Shown here piece by piece: positions 46,351-54,019 of a stretch of 59,426 nt of DNA (positions are counted from its first letter, which is position 1; each line of letters starts with the position of its first letter). The position numbers and the translations under genes are program-made. This DNA is from Dactylosporangium siamense (GTDB lineage Bacteria > Actinomycetota > Actinomycetes > Mycobacteriales > Micromonosporaceae): NCBI RefSeq assembly GCF_016862795.1, contig NZ_BONQ01000105.1, forward strand, positions 1 through 59,426, read 5' to 3'. The notes under the pieces were generated by a model that was not told the origin of the DNA, made no database searches, and worked only from the letters and a program-made list of their open reading frames with translations.

Positions 46351-46361
46351 AATAGGCGACG

Positions 46362-46997
46362 ATGGACGATCTGAACAGCACGCGACGCCGACCCGGCCGG
46401 CCCCGCGCCGAGGATGCCGGACCGACCCGTGACGTGATCCTGCGGGTGGCGACGGACCTGTTCGCGCGCAACGGTTTCGACGCGGTGAGCCTCCGCGCGG
46501 TCGCCGACGCCGCGGGGGTCGACGTGGCCACCGTGCACCACCACGCGGGCGGCAAGCTGGTGCTGTACCAGTCCTGCTTCGCGCTCGTCTTCGAGGCCGA
46601 ACGCCGGGCCCTGGAGCCGGTCATCGCGGCCGCGGCCGACCCCGGCGACGACCTGCTCGCCGCGCTGCACCGGGTCGTGGACGCGTTCGTCGGCTTCCTG
46701 GAGGAGCGGCCCGAGACCACCGGCCTGTGGCTGCGCCGGTGGCTGGAGCCGGACCGGCACGCCGGCATCGACGAGCAGTTCTCGACGCCGCTGTATGACC
46801 AGGTGGAGCGGGTCCTCGCCGAGGCGGACCGGGCCGGGGTGCTGCACGAGCCGCAGCCGCACCTCGCCGTGCGCAGCCTCATCTGGGCCGTGCACGCGCA
46901 CGCGGTGACCGGGCTGCACGGTGAGATCCCGGCCGACAGCCGGTTCGCGCTGCGGGCGTTCGTGCACCGCTGGCTGGAGCGCATGTACGGGCCTTGA
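46362..46997 (+). CDS. TetR-family transcriptional regulator
   Basis: 211 aa from ATG 46362. N-terminal HTH: DVILRVATDLFARNGFDAVS and LRAVADAAGVDVATVHHHAG (recognition helix), preceded by an Arg/Pro-rich tail (TRRRPGRPRAEDAG). The C-terminal ligand domain has HRVVDAFVGFLEERPETTGL and is otherwise family-unspecific. It likely represses itself, the divergent MFS gene and the downstream monooxygenase/SDR operon, since matching palindromes occur at both promoters. Confidence 0.9.
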   Translation: MDDLNSTRRRPGRPRAEDAGPTRDVILRVATDLFARNGFDAVSLRAVADAAGVDVATVHHHAGGKLVLYQSCFALVFEAERRALEPVIAAAADPGDDLLAALHRVVDAFVGFLEERPETTGLWLRRWLEPDRHAGIDEQFSTPLYDQVERVLAEADRAGVLHEPQPHLAVRSLIWAVHAHAVTGLHGEIPADSRFALRAFVHRWLERMYGP

Positions 46998-47022
46998 CGC
47001 TCCGGCGGTCGGTGGCCCAGAA

Positions 47023-47038
47023 TCCAACGCGTGTTGGA
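47023..47038. promoter_or_regulatory. TetR operator, site 2, overlapping a start codon
   Basis: TCCAACGCGTGTTGGA is palindromic except for the central pairs, and it contains the GTG start codon of the monooxygenase (47031-47033). A -35 TTGACG (46994-46999) and -10 CAGAAT (47018-47023), 18 bp apart, would give a leaderless transcript whose start lies inside the operator. Confidence 0.65.
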
Positions 47039-48332
47039 ATATCGGGTGGTGGTGATCGGCGCCGGTCCGGCCGGGCTGGCCACGCTCAAGGCCCTGGCCG
47101 ACGCCGGCGTGCCCGCCGTGTGCTTCGACGCCGGCGACCGGCCCGGCGGCCTGTGGGTGTTCGGCGGCCCGCACTCGTCGGCGTATCGCACCCTGCACCT
47201 CAACACCAGCCGCACCCGCACCGAGTTCGCCGACTTCCCGATGCCCGCCGACTGGCCCGACTACCCGGGCCACGCGCTGATCGCGGGATACCTGGCCGAC
47301 TACGCCCGCACGTTCGACCTCGCCAGGATGATCCGGCCGCGGCACGTCGTCACGCGGGTCCGCCAGAATCCGGCCGGCGGCTGGACGGTGACCGCCGACG
47401 GTCCACAGGGGACGGTCGAGGTGACCGCCGAAGCGGTCGTCGTGGCCAGCGGGCACAACACCGTGCCCCGGTTGCCCGATCCACCGCATCCCGGTGAGCC
47501 GACCGCCGAGCAGCTGCACAGCCACGACTACCGCGGACCCGAGCAGCTGCAGGGCCGGCGGGTGCTCGTCGTCGGCGGCGGCAACTCGGCCATGGACATC
47601 GCCGTCGACGCGTCCCACGTCGCCGCGCGCACCCTGCTGTCGGTGCGCCGCGGCATCTGGATCGTGCCGAAATACCTGTTCGGCAAGCCTTCCGACACGC
47701 TCAACGGTGCCCTGGCCAAGCGCCTGCCGTGGCGGGCCCGGCAACGCATCAGCCAGACGATGCTGCGGCTCGCGGTCGGCCCGCCGCAGCGCTACGGACT
47801 GCCCGCGCCCCGCCACGGCTTCCTGCAGGACCATCCCACGCTGTCCGACGCCCTCCTGCCCCGCATCACCCACGGCGAGATCGAGGTGCGCCCCGCGATC
47901 ACCCGCTTCGACGGCGCCGACGTGGTGTTCGACGACGGCCGCACCGACCCGGTCGACCTGGTCGTCTGGTGTACGGGATACCGCGTCGACGTGCCGTTCC
48001 TCGACCCCGCGCTGCTCGGCGAGGGTGCCGACCGGCTGCCCCTCTACCGGCACGTGTTCCACCTCGACGCGCCCGGGCTGATGTTCGTCGGGCTGATGCA
48101 GTCCACGGGCGCCGCGCTGCCGGTCGTCGAGGCCCAGGCCCGGCTCGTCGCTGGGCACCTCGCCGGCTCCTACGCGCCGCCACCCGTGGCCGCCCAGCGC
48201 GAGGACTGCGCCGCCGAACTGCGCGCCGCGAGGGCCCGCTGGGGCGACCGGCGGCCGGCGATGCGGATCGACTTCGACGCATACCTCGACCTCGCCGCGC
48301 GCGAGCTGGCGGCTGGACGGAAACGGGCATGA
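47031..48332 (+). CDS. flavin-containing monooxygenase
   Basis: 433 aa from GTG 47031. FAD-binding VVIGAGPAGLATLKALADAG at the N-terminus, NADPH-binding VLVVGGGNSAMDIAVDAS in the middle, and VVWCTGYRVDVPFLD, the class-B monooxygenase T-G-Y motif. It uses NADPH and O2 to oxygenate a nucleophilic N or S atom or a carbonyl; substrate unknown. It is coupled to the following SDR by an ATGA overlap; together they form a two-step oxidation unit probably under the adjacent TetR regulator. Confidence 0.9.
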   Translation: MLEYRVVVIGAGPAGLATLKALADAGVPAVCFDAGDRPGGLWVFGGPHSSAYRTLHLNTSRTRTEFADFPMPADWPDYPGHALIAGYLADYARTFDLARMIRPRHVVTRVRQNPAGGWTVTADGPQGTVEVTAEAVVVASGHNTVPRLPDPPHPGEPTAEQLHSHDYRGPEQLQGRRVLVVGGGNSAMDIAVDASHVAARTLLSVRRGIWIVPKYLFGKPSDTLNGALAKRLPWRARQRISQTMLRLAVGPPQRYGLPAPRHGFLQDHPTLSDALLPRITHGEIEVRPAITRFDGADVVFDDGRTDPVDLVVWCTGYRVDVPFLDPALLGEGADRLPLYRHVFHLDAPGLMFVGLMQSTGAALPVVEAQARLVAGHLAGSYAPPPVAAQREDCAAELRAARARWGDRRPAMRIDFDAYLDLAARELAAGRKRA

Positions 48333-49144
48333 ACAGTCTGCACGGCCGGCGGGTGCTGGTCACCGGCGCCAACGGCACGTTCGGCCGGCTGCTCTGCTCG
48401 CGGCTCACCACCGCGGGCGCGGTCGTGGCCGGCATCGACCTGGTCGCCGTCGACGGCCCGGTCACCGTGTTCGGGTGTGACCTCACCTCGTCCACCGCCG
48501 TCCCGGACGTCGTCGCCGCGGCCGTCGCCCACCTCGGCGGCCTCGACCTGCTCGTCAACAACGCCGGCGTCGGTGGTCCGGCCCCGGCCGAGCTGCCACC
48601 GGACGAGGTCGTCACCCGGCAGCTGGAGGTCAACCTCCTGGCCGCCTGGCGGACCACCGCCGCGGCCCTGCCGGCCCTCGAGGCCTCCCGGGGCCGGGTG
48701 GTGTTCGTCGCCAGCCGGATGGCGGTCCTGCCGCTGCCGCTCGCCGCCGCCTACGGCGTCAGCAAGCGCGCCCTCGTCGCCTACGCCGACGCGTTGCGGC
48801 TCGAGGTCGGCAGCCACGTCGGGGTGAGCGTCGTGTATCCGAGCATGGTCGCCTCCCCGATCCACGACACGACCGCCGCGGCCGGCCTCTCCCTGCAGGG
48901 CGTGTCGCGGCTCGAACCGGTCGAGGGCGTGATCGCCGCGATCCTGCGCGCGGCGACGTCCCGCAAGCCTCCGCGCGACGTCGCCACGACCCGCCGTGGC
49001 CGCTTCGAAATGGCCGTGGCACGGCACTTCCCGGCCCTCGCCGACGCGATGGTCCGCCGCACCGTGACGTCCCGCCTCGCCGCCGGCGCCTTCGACGGCG
49101 CGCCCCTCGCCGCGGGCATGGTCCGCCGGCACCTGTCTCCGTGA
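48329..49144 (+). CDS. SDR-family oxidoreductase
   Basis: 271 aa from ATG 48329, overlapping the monooxygenase stop. VLVTGANGTFGRLLCSRL (cofactor loop), LVNNAGVG, catalytic Ser in FVASRMA, AAYGVSKRALVAYADA (YxxxK) and VVYPSMVASPIHD. The extended C-terminus (FEMAVARHFPALADAMVRRT) is typical of membrane-peripheral, lipid- or steroid-type SDRs. Substrate presumably comes from the monooxygenase. The stop codon is the first base triplet of a conserved hairpin arm. Confidence 0.9.
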   Translation: MNSLHGRRVLVTGANGTFGRLLCSRLTTAGAVVAGIDLVAVDGPVTVFGCDLTSSTAVPDVVAAAVAHLGGLDLLVNNAGVGGPAPAELPPDEVVTRQLEVNLLAAWRTTAAALPALEASRGRVVFVASRMAVLPLPLAAAYGVSKRALVAYADALRLEVGSHVGVSVVYPSMVASPIHDTTAAAGLSLQGVSRLEPVEGVIAAILRAATSRKPPRDVATTRRGRFEMAVARHFPALADAMVRRTVTSRLAAGAFDGAPLAAGMVRRHLSP

Positions 49145-49191
49145 TCCGGAAGACCTTGGGTAGTCAGGGGTGCACAAGGTCTTCCGGATCA
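49141..49191. repeat. dispersed hairpin element, copy 2
   Basis: TGATCCGGAAGACCTTG (49142-49158) pairs perfectly with 49175-49191 around a 16-nt loop; 17-bp stem. The left arm contains the SDR stop codon. The first 20 bases including flank (TCTCCGTGATCCGGAAGACC) equal those of copy 1 at 6110. It can serve as a terminator here. Confidence 0.85.
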
Positions 49192-49234
49192 TGAGCAACC
49201 GCGCGGCGCAACGGCATCGAGCTGGTCGGACCGG

Positions 49235-49705
49235 TCAGCTGAGCTGCCGCAGCACCAACGAAACCGCCGCCTCGGCGGTCTCGACCGTCGGATAGGACAG
49301 CCCGGCCTCGGGACCCGAGACCGTCCAGCTGCCGACCGCGGCGAGCGGCCGGCCGAGGCGCATCGCGAAACCGATTTCGCTCAACGTGCCCCATCCGCCG
49401 CCGACGGCGATCAGCCCGTCCGCGGTGCGGGCCACGAGCCCGTTGCGCAGCTCGCCCATGCCGGTCGGCAGCGCGACGGTCAGGAACGGGTTGCCCTCGG
49501 CCCGGTCCGCGCCCGGCAGCAGCCCGACGGTCGTGCCGCCGCGCTCATACGCCCCGCGGCACGACGCGAGCATCACCCCGCCACGGCCGCCGGAGACGAG
49601 CACGGCACCCGCCTCGGCGAGCAGCGCGCCGACCCGCTCGGCCACCCGCTCCTGCTCCGGCGTGGCCTGCCCGGCCCCGATCACCGCGACGTAGGGCCTG
49701 TCCAT
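49235..49705 (-). CDS. SLOG/TIGR00725-type protein
   Basis: 156 aa from ATG 49705. Rossmann-like nucleotide-binding fold with VAVIGAGQATPEQERVAERV, VLVSGGRGGVMLASCRGAYE (GGxGGVM), TVGLLPGADR, and LIAVGGGWGTLSEIGFAMRL (PGGxGTxxE-like, here VGGGWGTLSE). Related to LOG cytokinin-nucleoside hydrolases and to SLOG ligand sensors; the enzyme activity is not established for this branch. Stands alone. Confidence 0.85.
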   Translation of the reverse strand: MDRPYVAVIGAGQATPEQERVAERVGALLAEAGAVLVSGGRGGVMLASCRGAYERGGTTVGLLPGADRAEGNPFLTVALPTGMGELRNGLVARTADGLIAVGGGWGTLSEIGFAMRLGRPLAAVGSWTVSGPEAGLSYPTVETAEAAVSLVLRQLS

Positions 49706-49723
49706 TCCCCCGACGATACCCAG

Positions 49724-50479
49724 TCAGCCCTGCTGCGTCGGCACGATGATGACCTCGGCCAGGTTGACCCGGGTCGGCGCGGCGGCCGCGTAAACGATTG
49801 CGTCCGCGACGTCCGCCGGGGTGAGCACCTCGAGGGAGTCCCGCCACTGGGCGAGGGTCTCCCGCTGGCCGGTGTCGAGCATGCCGTCGCCGAGCTCGGT
49901 GAGGACGAAGCCGGGCTCGATGTTCTTCACCCGCACCCCGCGCGGCCCGAGCTCGGCCCGCAGGTTGCGGGTGAGGTGGGCGACCGCGGCCTTGGTGGCC
50001 GTGTAGACGCCGTAGTTGGGAAAGACGGTGTGCCCGCCGATCGAGCCGACGTGCACCAGGTCCGCGGGCCGGCCCTCGGCCGCGGCGGCGAGCAGGTCGT
50101 CGATGAAGGCCCGACCCGTGTACAGCAGGCCGCTCACGTTCGTGCCGATCATCTGGTCCCACTCGGCGGTCTGCGCCGACTCGAACGGCGCGGCGAGCAT
50201 GACGCCGGCGTTGGCGACGACGAGGTCCACCCGGCCGAACGCCGCACGGACGGTCGCCGCCGCGGCCCGCATCGCGTCCAGGTCGCCGACGTCCGCGGCG
50301 ACCGGCAGGGCGTTGGCGCCGATGCCGGCCGCGAGTTCCTTGAGGCGCCCCTCGCGCCGCCCGACGAGGGCGACGGACGCGCCGCCGTCCGCCAGCCGTT
50401 GCGCGGTCGCCGCGCCGATGCCGCTGGTGGCCCCGGTGACGACCGCGACGCGGCCGGCCAGAGCGTTCGTGTTGGTCAT
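49724..50479 (-). CDS. SDR-family oxidoreductase (third)
   Basis: 251 aa from ATG 50479. VAVVTGATSGIGAATAQRLA (TGxxxGIG), VVANAGVMLA (NAG), VHVGSIGGHTVFPNYGVYTA with the Ser and Tyr, then TKAAVAHLT (YxxxK), VKNIEPGFVLTEL. Cytosolic NAD(P)-dependent oxidoreductase of the YdfG/serine-dehydrogenase-like group. It is divergent from the XRE regulator 100 bp away, which probably controls it. Confidence 0.9.
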   Translation of the reverse strand: MTNTNALAGRVAVVTGATSGIGAATAQRLADGGASVALVGRREGRLKELAAGIGANALPVAADVGDLDAMRAAAATVRAAFGRVDLVVANAGVMLAAPFESAQTAEWDQMIGTNVSGLLYTGRAFIDDLLAAAAEGRPADLVHVGSIGGHTVFPNYGVYTATKAAVAHLTRNLRAELGPRGVRVKNIEPGFVLTELGDGMLDTGQRETLAQWRDSLEVLTPADVADAIVYAAAAPTRVNLAEVIIVPTQQG

Positions 50480-50579
50480 GCGTCCACCGTCGCGCCCCTC
50501 CAAGGCCGCTGCCAGGACGGTGTTTTCCTAGGGGTACGAGGGCCAGGCAAACCGTCGTCCCCCGGCCTAGCCTGGGAGG

Positions 50580-51443
50580 ATGCAGAGCGACAACCGCCTC
50601 GGCGAGTTCCTGCGGGCCCGCCGGGAGGTGGCCCGACCGGAGGACTTCGGCCTGCCGGAGCCCGGCCGCCGCCGGACCCCGGGCCTGCGCCGCGAGGAGG
50701 TCGCCCTGCTCGCCGGGGTCAGCGCCGACTACTACGTCCGCCTGGAACAGGGCCGCGACAAGCACCCGTCCGACCAGGTGATCGACGCCTTGGCAAGGGT
50801 GTACACCCTGAATGACGACGGCGTCGCACACCTGCGGGAGCTGGCCCGGCCCGCCGCCCGCCCCCGCCGCCGCTCGCGCCAACCGGAACGGGTCAGCCCC
50901 GCCCTGCTGCGCCTGCTGGACCTGTGGCCGGACACGCCCGCCCTCGTGGTCGGCCGGCACCTGGACGTCCTGGCCAACAACCGCATCGCGGCCGCCCTCA
51001 ACCACTGCTCGACCAAGGGCCAGAACATGGTCCGGGCCACGTTCCTGGAGCCCTACACGCGCCGCGTCTACGCCGACTGGCCGCGCGTCGCCGCGGAGAC
51101 CGTGGCGAGCCTGCGCGCCAGCGCCGGCACCGACCTCGACGACCCCCGCCTGACCGAACTGGTCGGCGAACTGTCCCTGAAGAGCGACGACTTCCGCCGC
51201 CTGTGGGCCCGCCACGACGTGGCCGCGAAGACCGCCGGGACCAAGCGCTTCGACCACCCGATGGTCGGCGACCTGACCCTGTCCTACGAGACGTTCACCG
51301 TCAACGGCGCCCCGGGCCAGCAGCTGCTCGTCTACCACGCCGCCCCGGACACCCCGTCCGCCCAGGCCCTCACCCTGCTCGGCAGCATCGCCGCTGACCA
51401 GCGCATCCGCACGCCCATGGCCAGCGATCAGCAGTCCCGCTGA
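50580..51443 (+). CDS. XRE-family regulator with MmyB-like ligand domain
   Basis: 287 aa from ATG 50580, GGGAGG immediately upstream; TAGCCT six bases before the start may be a -10 of a leaderless transcript. The HTH is LGEFLRARREVARPEDFGLP ... GLRREEVALLAGVSADYYVR-like, and residues ~105-275 are an MmyB/PAS-like sensor (LLDLWPDTPALVVGRHLDVL, FRRLWARHDVAAKTAGTKRF). This family often represses a divergently transcribed oxidoreductase; here that would be the SDR at 49724. Confidence 0.9.
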   Translation: MQSDNRLGEFLRARREVARPEDFGLPEPGRRRTPGLRREEVALLAGVSADYYVRLEQGRDKHPSDQVIDALARVYTLNDDGVAHLRELARPAARPRRRSRQPERVSPALLRLLDLWPDTPALVVGRHLDVLANNRIAAALNHCSTKGQNMVRATFLEPYTRRVYADWPRVAAETVASLRASAGTDLDDPRLTELVGELSLKSDDFRRLWARHDVAAKTAGTKRFDHPMVGDLTLSYETFTVNGAPGQQLLVYHAAPDTPSAQALTLLGSIAADQRIRTPMASDQQSR

Positions 51444-51453
51444 TGTTCATACT

Positions 51454-51478
51454 GTTGTAGGCTATCCGGTATGACAAC
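51454..51478. promoter_or_regulatory. inverted repeat at the start of the antitoxin gene
   Basis: GTTGT (51454-51458) and ACAAC (51474-51478) flank 15 bp that include the ATG (51471). Partial symmetry with GGCTAT/ATACCGG-like bases inside suggests autoregulation by the ribbon-helix-helix protein; weak. Confidence 0.4.
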
Positions 51479-51764
51479 GGTCAGGTTCACCGTATCCTTG
51501 CCGGAGGACGTCGCCGGTCCTCTCAAGGATCTGCCGGCCGGACAGGTGTCGGCCTATGTGACCGACGCACTGCGGCGCCGGCAACTCGTCGAGCGCATGC
51601 AGGCGGCGCTGACCGCGGCTGGGCATCGGCAGTTCACGCCGGATCCGGCCGAGACGGCCGCGTTGCGCGAGCAGTTGCGTGTGCCCGCCAACGTCCGGGA
51701 GGACGCCATCGCCCGGCTGAAGTCCGAGGGAATGCTTCCCGACAATTGGCAGCCGCGCCGATGA
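51471..51764 (+). CDS. ribbon-helix-helix antitoxin
   Basis: 97 aa from ATG 51471. N-terminal strand VRFTVSLPEDVAGPLK and helix VSAYVTDALRRRQLVER match a RHH DNA-binding domain; the C-terminal ~45 residues (ALREQLRVPANVREDAIARL) would bind the toxin. The stop overlaps the next ATG (ATGA), the normal order antitoxin-toxin. Predicted to neutralise the PIN protein and repress the pair. Confidence 0.8.
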   Translation: MTTVRFTVSLPEDVAGPLKDLPAGQVSAYVTDALRRRQLVERMQAALTAAGHRQFTPDPAETAALREQLRVPANVREDAIARLKSEGMLPDNWQPRR

Positions 51765-52159
51765 TCGTCGAGGCTGTTCTCGACACGGGCGCCGTCATGG
51801 CGTATGTCAATGGCGTCGACCGCGTCGGCGAACTGCTCTTCCGGGCAGCCGAGGACCGTTTTGGTGTGGCGGTGCCGAGCACCTGCCTGCTCGAGGCATA
51901 TCAGGCGATGCATGTCGAAGACTTCGACATGCTCCGACTGCTGCGACTTCTGCCCATCGTTCTGATCGACGAGCCACAGACGGATGTCAGCGGCGCGGAC
52001 GATCTGCCGATCATCGGTGGGATGGCAGCACGAGCCGGGCGGATCGGCGCCGGACACGCGGCGTTGACGGCGGCGACCCACTCGGCGGCCGTGTTCACAT
52101 CGCTTCCCGCGCAGATCGAATCCGTGCTCGGCAAGAGCTGGCCGATCGTCGAGGTGTAG
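51761..52159 (+). CDS. PIN-domain VapC-like toxin, catalytic residues incomplete
   Basis: 132 aa from ATG 51761. Asp in VLDTGAVMAYVNG is the first metal ligand and Glu in STCLLEAYQAM is the second. In the second half, where active PIN nucleases have D-A-x-x-A ... T-S-D, this protein reads IGAGHAALTAATHSAAVFTS followed by LPAQ, so both later Asp positions appear replaced (Gly/His and Leu). It may be a weak or inactive RNase, or use other acids. Paired with the RHH protein. Confidence 0.72.
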   Translation: MIVEAVLDTGAVMAYVNGVDRVGELLFRAAEDRFGVAVPSTCLLEAYQAMHVEDFDMLRLLRLLPIVLIDEPQTDVSGADDLPIIGGMAARAGRIGAGHAALTAATHSAAVFTSLPAQIESVLGKSWPIVEV

Positions 52160-52189
52160 CCGACCGGTAGCACGTCGCGGTTGGTGTCC

Positions 52190-52657
52190 TTACGGCTGGA
52201 AGTAGTCCGACATCACGCGGCTGACCCATTCGGGTTGCCTGGTGCCGGTGGGGAGGAACTCGGTCATCGTCGGCTTCAGGTCGATGACCGGGGTGCCAGA
52301 GACCGCGTCGAGGCCCACGACGGTCAGCTCGCGGCCGTGGACGGACTCGATGGCGCAGGTCGTGACGCCGATGCGGTTCGGGCGGCGGGGGCCGCGACCG
52401 GCGAAGATGCCGATCGGCGGGAGGTCGGGGCGGCCGCGCCAGGGGCGGGGTTCGCGGTGGTCGCCGCTGTCGGGGAACTGGTCGAAGACGTAGAGGACCT
52501 CCACGTGCGAGTAGTCCTCCAACCCCTGCAGGCACGCGTCGCCGAAGCGCTCGTCGACGACGATCGTGCTGCGCACCGCGCCCCAGTTGTCGCTGTGCTG
52601 GACGTCCGTCCGGTCGTTGTGGACCGTGCCGATCGAGGCGATCTCGAAGGTGACCAT
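52190..52657 (-). CDS. TrmO/TsaA-family (UPF0066) methyltransferase-like protein
   Basis: 155 aa from ATG 52657. The compact beta-barrel TrmO domain: IASIGTVHNDRTDVQHSDNW, YSHVEVLYVFDQFPDSGD, PIGIFAGRGPRRPNRIGVTT (conserved RPNxIG), and TPVIDLKPTMTEFLP. TrmO methylates t6A37 in tRNA using SAM in Enterobacteria (established); actinomycete homologues may differ in substrate. Separate unit near a GNAT gene. Confidence 0.88.
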   Translation of the reverse strand: MVTFEIASIGTVHNDRTDVQHSDNWGAVRSTIVVDERFGDACLQGLEDYSHVEVLYVFDQFPDSGDHREPRPWRGRPDLPPIGIFAGRGPRRPNRIGVTTCAIESVHGRELTVVGLDAVSGTPVIDLKPTMTEFLPTGTRQPEWVSRVMSDYFQP

Positions 52658-52666
52658 GACCCGAGG

Positions 52667-53161
52667 CTATCCGGTGACCCGCCGGCCCAGGGAAAGGCCC
52701 GAGTCGGCGTACCCGTGACGGCCGTAGAACCGGACGGCACCGGCGTTGCGGTGATGAATCCCGGCCGACAGGTGCGCGATCCCGGCCGCCACCGCCCACC
52801 GCTGCGCGGCGATGACCAACGCCGAACCGACGCCCCGGCCACGCGCGTCGTCCGCCACCACAGTGTGGATCTGCGCCGAGGACTCCGGCCGCAGGATCTG
52901 ATGATCCGGCGGCTCCGGGCTACGGATCACCTCGACCATCCCGACGACCCGGCCCGCCACCTCCGCCACCAGCACCGCGTGCCGCCCCGCCGCCCCGGCC
53001 AGGACCGCGGCGAAGTGCCGCCGCACCGCCGCTTCGTCCGGCACGCGATAGATCGCCGGCTCCAGGGCGATGTGCGCCTCGGCATTCGCCACCCGCAGCC
53101 GCACGAGGACGTCGATGTCAGCGGGCGTCGCCGGCCGTACCGTGGGCGCTCCGTCTCGCAT
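52667..53161 (-). CDS. GNAT-family N-acetyltransferase (second)
   Basis: 164 aa from ATG 53161. RPATPADIDVLVRLRVANAE starts the fold; IHTVVADDARGRGVGSALVI is the acetyl-CoA motif (RxxGxG/A), and GIHHRNAGAVRFYGRHGYA is motif B. Substrate unknown. It lies 9 bp upstream of the TrmO-like gene and may be co-transcribed with it. Confidence 0.87.
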   Translation of the reverse strand: MRDGAPTVRPATPADIDVLVRLRVANAEAHIALEPAIYRVPDEAAVRRHFAAVLAGAAGRHAVLVAEVAGRVVGMVEVIRSPEPPDHQILRPESSAQIHTVVADDARGRGVGSALVIAAQRWAVAAGIAHLSAGIHHRNAGAVRFYGRHGYADSGLSLGRRVTG

Positions 53162-53203
53162 GTCCCCGACACTATCCGCGACGCGCCCGGATCGTTGAAG
53201 GCA

Positions 53204-54019
53204 TCACGGCAGCGCCAGGAGCCGCTCGGCCGCCGGATTGAAGTCGGCCATGGTGCGCAGCGCGGGCATGGCGTCGAGATAGCGCCGGTACGCGGTCGCG
53301 TAGTGAGCCGCGACGCGGTCCACTGTGGACGTCGCGGTCGGGGTCATGACGGTGAGGATGTTGTCCCAGTCCGTGAACCACTCGTCGCGGACCGTCGCCA
53401 GGCTGACCATCATCTCGCCCGGCCGCAGCAGGGCGGCCGGCGGCGGACGGTCCTGGTCGTCCAGCGCGGCGGCGACCTCTTCGAAGCGGCCGCGGTGCAG
53501 GCCGAACACCGTCACCTGGGCGCGGATCTCGTGTTGCACGACCGAGTCCAGCAGCGTCAGGTCGGCGAAGGAGGCCAGGGGGAACAGCCCGGCGAAGTCG
53601 CGGTGGTCGAGCTCCCACTGGTCCGGCGGCGGTGAGATCTGCACGCCCGACGCGGCCGCGACGAACCCCGGTCCGCCGTCGGCATCGGCGTCGTACTCCC
53701 AGCGCACGAGCCGTACCGCGGACCGCTCGACACCCAACACCGACGCTGCGCTGTTGCGAACCCAGTGCGGGCTCGCGCAGCGGTGCAGGCCCTCCGTGAC
53801 GGCCCAGGCGACGGCCCGCCACACCGCGAGGCGCTCGCTGACGAAGTTGCTGATGCCGAACCGTTCGGCCGGGTTGAGCTCGGGGTCGTCGTCGGGGTAG
53901 GGCGCCAGATACTGCAGCCCGGGCCACTCATGCTCGACCATGGTCCGGCCGGCCCGCGCGGTGTACGTGTGCAGGCCGTCGCGGACCTCGTGCTCGAAGC
54001 GCAGGAAGTGCTCGGTCAT
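53204..54019 (-). CDS. conserved hypothetical protein
   Basis: 271 aa from ATG 54019, which overlaps the stop of the upstream membrane protein (ATGA). Soluble, mixed alpha/beta, with no motif I recognise. It contains FGISNFVSERLAVWRAVAWA, EVAAALDDQDRPPPAALLRP and WFTDWDNILTVMTPTATSTV. Coupling to the upstream gene suggests a shared function. Confidence 0.65.
   Translation of the reverse strand: MTEHFLRFEHEVRDGLHTYTARAGRTMVEHEWPGLQYLAPYPDDDPELNPAERFGISNFVSERLAVWRAVAWAVTEGLHRCASPHWVRNSAASVLGVERSAVRLVRWEYDADADGGPGFVAAASGVQISPPPDQWELDHRDFAGLFPLASFADLTLLDSVVQHEIRAQVTVFGLHRGRFEEVAAALDDQDRPPPAALLRPGEMMVSLATVRDEWFTDWDNILTVMTPTATSTVDRVAAHYATAYRRYLDAMPALRTMADFNPAAERLLALP

Noticed and set aside
46317-48158. 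Long N-terminal extension of the MFS gene (1052 codons)
   Set aside because: The extension runs antisense to TetR and the monooxygenase; the MFS protein clearly starts at 46316.
52667-53161. GNAT and TrmO-like genes as part of the toxin-antitoxin unit
   Set aside because: They are on the opposite strand and have ordinary stand-alone spacing.
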